16,202 nucleotides of DNA from JBAZHE01 sp964547855 (GTDB lineage Bacteria > Patescibacteriota > Patescibacteriia > Patescibacteriales > WJLG01). Each line of letters starts with the position of its first letter. The stretch's first letter is position 1. A program made the position numbers and the translations under genes. The stretch is from contig CAZJPG010000024.1 in the NCBI GenBank assembly GCA_964547855.1, forward strand, positions 1 to 16,202, read 5' to 3'. Below the pieces are notes generated by a model. It did no database searches. It was not told the DNA's origin and saw only the letters and a list, made by a program, of their open reading frames with translations. This document shows positions 13,298 through 16,202 of this stretch, one piece after another.

Positions 13298-13663
13298 TCA
13301 AATAATGGAACAAAGGAGGGGCGCTCTATCGGCCCAATTACTTTTTTTTCTCCTCGGTCTTTTGGTCGAGGACACCATTTTTGGTCCACCGAAAAGCGGG
13401 AAGTCTGAGTCGATGATATATGCCTGGGATAGCATTATCTTTTGCGCGTCGAACGCATCTCTCGTGTAAACAGCTGTAATGAACACAGCCTTGGTATTAA
13501 GATCGACACGACGGCAGAATACCGCCATTTTCCCAGTTGGGACCTCGGCGAATTCCATATTTTTCATGACCCTTAGATCGACTCTTGTGTACTTCATTTT
13601 TATTTGTTTCGCTACTTCGACGTGAAACATTCTGGACTGCGAGGGCAATAAGCCTTTTTCCAT
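13298..13663 (-). CDS. Orphan protein of unknown function, 121 residues
   Basis: I do not recognise this protein. It is basic, with no signal peptide or membrane helix. The middle (about 25-85: MKYTRVDLRVMKNMEFAEVP, KMAVFCRRVDLNTKAVFITAVY) has alternating hydrophobic residues that suggest a small beta-sheet, followed by a helix and a Lys/Arg-rich tail (SSTKRPRRKKSNW). Support for a real gene is strong: a consensus promoter (13702-13730), SD AAGGAG 7 bases before the ATG, and a stop codon immediately followed by a strong terminator. It is monocistronic. Promoter and SD style match transglycosylase gene 1. A frameshift near the 3' end cannot be fully excluded, as another frame is also open there. 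Confidence 0.7.
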   Translation of the reverse strand: MEKGLLPSQSRMFHVEVAKQIKMKYTRVDLRVMKNMEFAEVPTGKMAVFCRRVDLNTKAVFITAVYTRDAFDAQKIMLSQAYIIDSDFPLFGGPKMVSSTKRPRRKKSNWADRAPLLCSII

Positions 13664-13701
13664 TTATTTTCTCCTTTTTGAATGTTCGAGGTTATACTAA
13701 T

Positions 13702-13730
13702 ATTATATCATATTTTACTTATTTTGTCAA
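13702..13730 (-). promoter_or_regulatory. Promoter of the 121-residue orphan gene
   Basis: -35 TTGACA (13730-13725), 17-bp spacer, -10 TATAAT (13707-13702): perfect consensus. The -35 directly abuts the terminator of the upstream gene (ends at 13731). It is nearly identical to the promoter at 3410-3438. Confidence 0.85.
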
Positions 13731-13763
13731 CAAAAAACACCCCTTGAACTGGGATGTTTTTTG
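13731..13763 (-). terminator. Intrinsic terminator of the DUF5666 gene
   Basis: CAAAAAACA (13731-13739) pairs with TGTTTTTTG (13755-13763), one C/A mismatch, then CCC/GGG, with loop TTGAACT. The descending arm itself gives the T tract in the minus direction. It lies 10 bases after the stop codon. Confidence 0.8.
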
Positions 13764-13772
13764 TCTTTTGTA

Positions 13773-15158
13773 TTATTGAGAGGCTTTTTTGAGTAAATTC
13801 TTCACTTTTTCTTTCAAATTTTGCGCCTTCTCTTTTATAGTGCCAAACCTATCTTTAGATGTTATCCCTATCGTCTTAGCGTCAACGGTCCTAGAAAGAC
13901 GATTATATACACCTTTGGCTTTGATCACATCGCCGATCTCTATATCCCCCAAAGTCATTTCCTTGCCGTCGATAAATATTTTGGTGGCCGTAGTAACATT
14001 AATGGTCACAGTCTCCTGCCCTTTAACTACTGGTAACAATCTTACTGAAACGGTATTGGCCGAAGGATCTACAGCGGTTACGAGTCCGGTCTTCTGGGCT
14101 ACGCCTAAAGCCTGTATCGAATCGTTCCTGACCACGACCGCGTCGATATTACCAGTCTCTTCATTGCGGCGCCCGACGATCATAATATTGTCACCGACCG
14201 CAAACTCCGAAAGAAGCGACTTACCCAGAAAACGACGAGCCAATTGAGTACTAGAGGAAATATTTACATATATTCTAGTGCCAGGTTCACCGATCAAATT
14301 ATTAACATCACCCCTTTGGTAGAACTTCGATTCGACCACTTCGGCTTCGATCGTGGTCGGCAAAGAAAGGTCGGTTGGCAAGGAGACGATCGTGGCCGGG
14401 ATGACCCAGCGAGTCACGCGCATAAAAAGGTCATTACCGCGTCGCAAAACTACTACTATCTTAGCCTTCCAAGTCGTATTGTTCTTATCGCCATCGTCGA
14501 CTACGCGACAACGCACGCGATCGCCAACCTTAAGGTCGGTTATGGCGGCTGGATTCTTAACTCCGGCGACCATTTTGGCATCAGAAAGGCTTAAAGTGAA
14601 AACTTTATCTCCCCACTCCACTTCTATACTATTCTTATCAGTATTAATCGACTTGATCCAGCCGTTAACACCATGATTATTTCCCTTAAAGGAGCGATTA
14701 CGGATCATCTCAGCGACTAGACGGCCGCTGTTCTTATATTTTCTGGCAGTGAAGGTGATTTGGTCGCCAGCTATCCAATCGGACAGATCGGCCTTGACTC
14801 CTGAATCGGTCATTAACTTGACATCTGTCGTAGGAACTTCGAGAGTAACGTCCTGAGTGGCGCCATCTTCAGTCACGCGAACAACCACCGTGGTCTCTTC
14901 GGCCGTAGTATTACCTATCTCTATCAAAGTACCGGAAACCGTCTCTTCCTCCGTGGCTTCAGAAGTGGCATTATTCACTACATCGGCCGAGGAAGCGCCA
15001 ATATCACCAGCTGTGATGCCATCACTATTCTGATCCGTAGCCACAATGGACTCGGTCGGATCAGACGAATCGATCGCATCTTCCGCCCTAACGGCCGACC
15101 AAGGCATTGCCATAGCACAAAGCATGGTCAAGAGTAAAACTTTTTTGAGTTTGCTCAT
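13773..15158 (-). CDS. Secreted DUF5666-like multi-domain protein
   Basis: 461 residues. An N-terminal Sec signal peptide (MSKLKKVLLLTMLCAMAMPWSAVRA, cut near residue 25) is followed by an acidic, Ser/Thr-rich stretch (26-75) and then repeated small beta-barrel units of the DUF5666 kind. Each unit has the cycle VSGTLIEIGN / GWIKSINTDKNSIEV / GLVTAVDPSANTVSV followed by a LKVGDRVRCR, FAVGDNIMIVG or IEIGDVIKAKG segment; about four units are recognisable (75-160, 165-235, 255-345, 355-430). The tail (about 435-461) is a Lys-rich amphipathic helix. Such proteins are extracytoplasmic and of unknown function. It is monocistronic with its own promoter and terminator. The ATG at 15158 lacks an SD. 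Confidence 0.8.
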   Translation of the reverse strand: MSKLKKVLLLTMLCAMAMPWSAVRAEDAIDSSDPTESIVATDQNSDGITAGDIGASSADVVNNATSEATEEETVSGTLIEIGNTTAEETTVVVRVTEDGATQDVTLEVPTTDVKLMTDSGVKADLSDWIAGDQITFTARKYKNSGRLVAEMIRNRSFKGNNHGVNGWIKSINTDKNSIEVEWGDKVFTLSLSDAKMVAGVKNPAAITDLKVGDRVRCRVVDDGDKNNTTWKAKIVVVLRRGNDLFMRVTRWVIPATIVSLPTDLSLPTTIEAEVVESKFYQRGDVNNLIGEPGTRIYVNISSSTQLARRFLGKSLLSEFAVGDNIMIVGRRNEETGNIDAVVVRNDSIQALGVAQKTGLVTAVDPSANTVSVRLLPVVKGQETVTINVTTATKIFIDGKEMTLGDIEIGDVIKAKGVYNRLSRTVDAKTIGITSKDRFGTIKEKAQNLKEKVKNLLKKASQ

Positions 15159-15190
15159 AGTTTTATATTTATTTTATATATCTGACTAAT

Positions 15191-15220
15191 ATTATAGCCT
15201 GAAAACGATAATCATGCCAA
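15191..15220 (-). promoter_or_regulatory. Promoter of the DUF5666 gene
   Basis: -35 TTGGCA (15220-15215), 18-bp spacer, -10 TATAAT (15196-15191). Transcription would start about 25 bases before the ATG. Confidence 0.65.
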
Positions 15221-15229
15221 ATAAAAAGA

Positions 15230-15248
15230 GACCCTTTACCAAAGGGTC
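15230..15248 (-). terminator. Intrinsic terminator of the acyl carrier protein gene
   Basis: GACCCTTT (15230-15237) pairs perfectly with AAAGGGTC (15241-15248) around loop ACC. TCTCTTTTTATTT follows in the minus direction, 6 bases after the stop codon. Confidence 0.85.
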
Positions 15249-15253
15249 CCACC

Positions 15254-15547
15254 TTAGAGCAATCTGCCCTCACTCATGGACTTATTTAAGCCAGCTTTAA
15301 GCTCGTTAACCGAGCAAGGAGTCTTTCCGTTGCACATTTCGATGTCGACGCCATAATATTCCTCCACTGCTATCATTATCTCCACCAGATCCAAAGAATC
15401 GGCGCCAAACCCCTCCTGAAAAAACAACTCTGGATCAATTGGAACATCAGACCCTATCCCGAGCCTCTCTCGAACTATGCCGACGATCGTTTCTGTCTTT
15501 TCCTCTTCGGTAAGACTTAAGCAGTCAATGATGTTTCTTGGGTACAA
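15254..15547 (-). CDS. Acyl carrier protein
   Basis: 97 residues, an acidic four-helix carrier protein. The GADSLDLVE motif (48-56) places the 4'-phosphopantetheine attachment Ser at residue 51, and helix 3 (EIMIAVEEYYGVDIE) is typical. The segment after it, usually acidic, is replaced by MCNGKTPCSV with two cysteines (72 and 78), which is unusual. It is about 20 residues longer than E. coli AcpP, with an N-terminal addition. The start is TTG at 15547, supported by SD AAAGGGGG seven bases upstream; no ATG gives a full-length protein. It is monocistronic, with no fatty-acid or polyketide gene beside it, so the acyl partner is unknown. I give no gene symbol because it could serve a pathway other than fatty-acid synthesis. 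Confidence 0.88.
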   Translation of the reverse strand: MYPRNIIDCLSLTEEEKTETIVGIVRERLGIGSDVPIDPELFFQEGFGADSLDLVEIMIAVEEYYGVDIEMCNGKTPCSVNELKAGLNKSMSEGRLL

Positions 15548-15600
15548 ATTACAACCCCCTTTAAAGAATGTTCATGCTCCCTGTTTTTATCTACAAAACA

Positions 15601-15629
15601 ACATTATCAACTTTGAAAATTTTTTTCAA
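15601..15629 (-). promoter_or_regulatory. Possible promoter of the acyl carrier protein gene
   Basis: -35 TTGAAA (15629-15624), 17-bp spacer, -10 TAATGT (15606-15601). The same bases include a weak T-rich dyad (TTGAAAA...TTTTCAA, 15613-15629) that could help end the upstream pilin-like transcript. Confidence 0.45.
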
Positions 15630-15637
15630 TAACCACA

Positions 15638-16202
15638 TCAATAAATATCGATCTTGCCTTCGCCATTAGGATTATATCCATTGCTTACTTCGCTCCCGTC
15701 GCTATACCCATCGCCATCCGTATCAGGGTTATTCGGATCTGTGCCGAACACTTTCTCTAAATCGTCGTCCAATCCATCACTGTCAGAATCTATGCTATCG
15801 ATCATGGCCCCTTGACCAGTCAGTGACTCCTGCTCCTCCATATCACTTAGAACATTCTGCCAATTGCCAGTATCGATACCAGCCGGAGTTGCGATATGTT
15901 TACCGGCGCTAATGCCTCCGGCACTACCCTCTAAACAATATTCTAGGTCATACCCCTCAAGGTCTTTGGCCACCGTATAGCTATATTGAAAACCTACCGG
16001 ACACTGACTACTGCCGACATACTCTGGATTAAGTGGTAACTTAGTCATATACACCGCCCCACTGCTCGAACTGAACACACCACGATTCTCTTTTTCGAAC
16101 GACAACGACGATGGGTAGGTGTTTTCATCGTTGTAATAAAGCTCTAAAGTGGGGTGCACCCCTTTCATTTGACACATTCTCCACGCTCCAATTGATATTG
16201 CC
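15638..16202 (-). CDS. Pilin-like protein with calcium-loop (TSP3-type) repeats, partial (3' part)
   Basis: The reading frame stays open to the right edge, so the N-terminus, including the expected prepilin signal and hydrophobic helix, is outside the window. The visible part begins AISIGAWRMCQMKGVHPTLELYYNDENTYPSS; the LELYYNDENTYPSS stretch is characteristic of type IV pilin or pseudopilin (GspG-like) major subunits. The C-terminus has two Asp-rich calcium loops (DSDSDGLDDDLEKVFGTDP and DTDGDGYSDGSEVSNGYNP) of the thrombospondin type 3 kind. Four visible cysteines could form disulfides. It is probably a surface pilus or adhesin subunit stabilised by calcium. An in-frame ATG at 16177 is internal and should not be taken as the start. 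Confidence 0.82.
   Translation of the reverse strand, partial: AISIGAWRMCQMKGVHPTLELYYNDENTYPSSLSFEKENRGVFSSSSGAVYMTKLPLNPEYVGSSQCPVGFQYSYTVAKDLEGYDLEYCLEGSAGGISAGKHIATPAGIDTGNWQNVLSDMEEQESLTGQGAMIDSIDSDSDGLDDDLEKVFGTDPNNPDTDGDGYSDGSEVSNGYNPNGEGKIDIY

Noticed and set aside
13201..13389. N-terminal extension of the ogt frame upstream of 13200
   Set aside because: It would translate the terminator of the orphan gene and overlap that gene; the family fold begins near the ATG at 13200.
16099..16177. ATG at 16177 as the true start of the pilin-like gene
   Set aside because: The frame continues to the window edge and the residues before it (AISIGAWR) fit the pilin helix end, so the gene is truncated by the window.
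1..16202. tRNA, rRNA, CRISPR array or transposase genes
   Set aside because: No regular repeat-spacer pattern, no cloverleaf or rRNA-like stretch and no transposase motifs were found on either strand by eye.

Overview
The window looks like chromosomal DNA of a small-genome bacterium, most likely a member of the Candidate Phyla Radiation (Patescibacteria, Parcubacteria-like). The evidence is indirect: moderate-to-low GC, start codons mostly without a Shine-Dalgarno (SD) sequence, a short alanyl-tRNA synthetase that ends after the editing domain, DUF5666- and SIMPL-type envelope proteins, and a pilin-like protein with calcium-loop repeats. No rRNA, tRNA, CRISPR array or insertion sequence was seen.

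Layout. Bases 1-2600 hold housekeeping translation genes on the minus strand: the start of rpmJ (cut by the window edge), infA behind a perfect consensus promoter and a leader that can fold like an attenuator, and alaS. Bases 2549-4870 hold two minus-strand, membrane-anchored lytic transglycosylase genes. Each has its own promoter, strong SD and terminator, and a 149-bp nested inverted-repeat element lies between them. Bases 4818-7774 hold a small coiled-coil protein and a UvrD/PcrA-type helicase carrying a complete DEDDh exonuclease domain inside its second RecA half. Bases 7816-11861 are the only plus-strand operon: a copper module of a CsoR-type repressor, a DsbD_2/TauE-like membrane protein fused to a cupredoxin domain, and a CopA-type P1B ATPase. 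Its leader contains an operator-like dyad at the transcription start and a very GC-rich structured palindromic element. A perfect 30-bp palindrome after copA serves as terminator for both strands. Bases 11895-16202, all minus strand, hold a SIMPL-domain protein, an O6-alkylguanine-DNA alkyltransferase, an orphan 121-residue protein, a secreted DUF5666 protein, an acyl carrier protein and the 3' part of a pilin-like gene.

How the parts work together. The copper genes form a sense-and-export circuit: CsoR represses, the DsbD_2-cupredoxin protein and CopA handle and expel Cu(I). The transglycosylases, DUF5666, SIMPL and pilin-like proteins are envelope or surface functions. The helicase-nuclease and the alkyltransferase are DNA repair.

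The most unusual pattern is a split in gene style. Eleven genes start without a visible SD. Four genes (both transglycosylases, the 121-residue orphan and the acyl carrier protein) have strong SD sequences, and two of them use GTG or TTG starts. All four are monocistronic cassettes with their own promoter and hairpin terminator. Two share a nearly identical promoter about 10 kb apart, and two share a terminator core. This suggests a distinct regulatory or acquired gene class. The other main points of interest are the exonuclease inserted in the helicase and the two structured palindromic elements.
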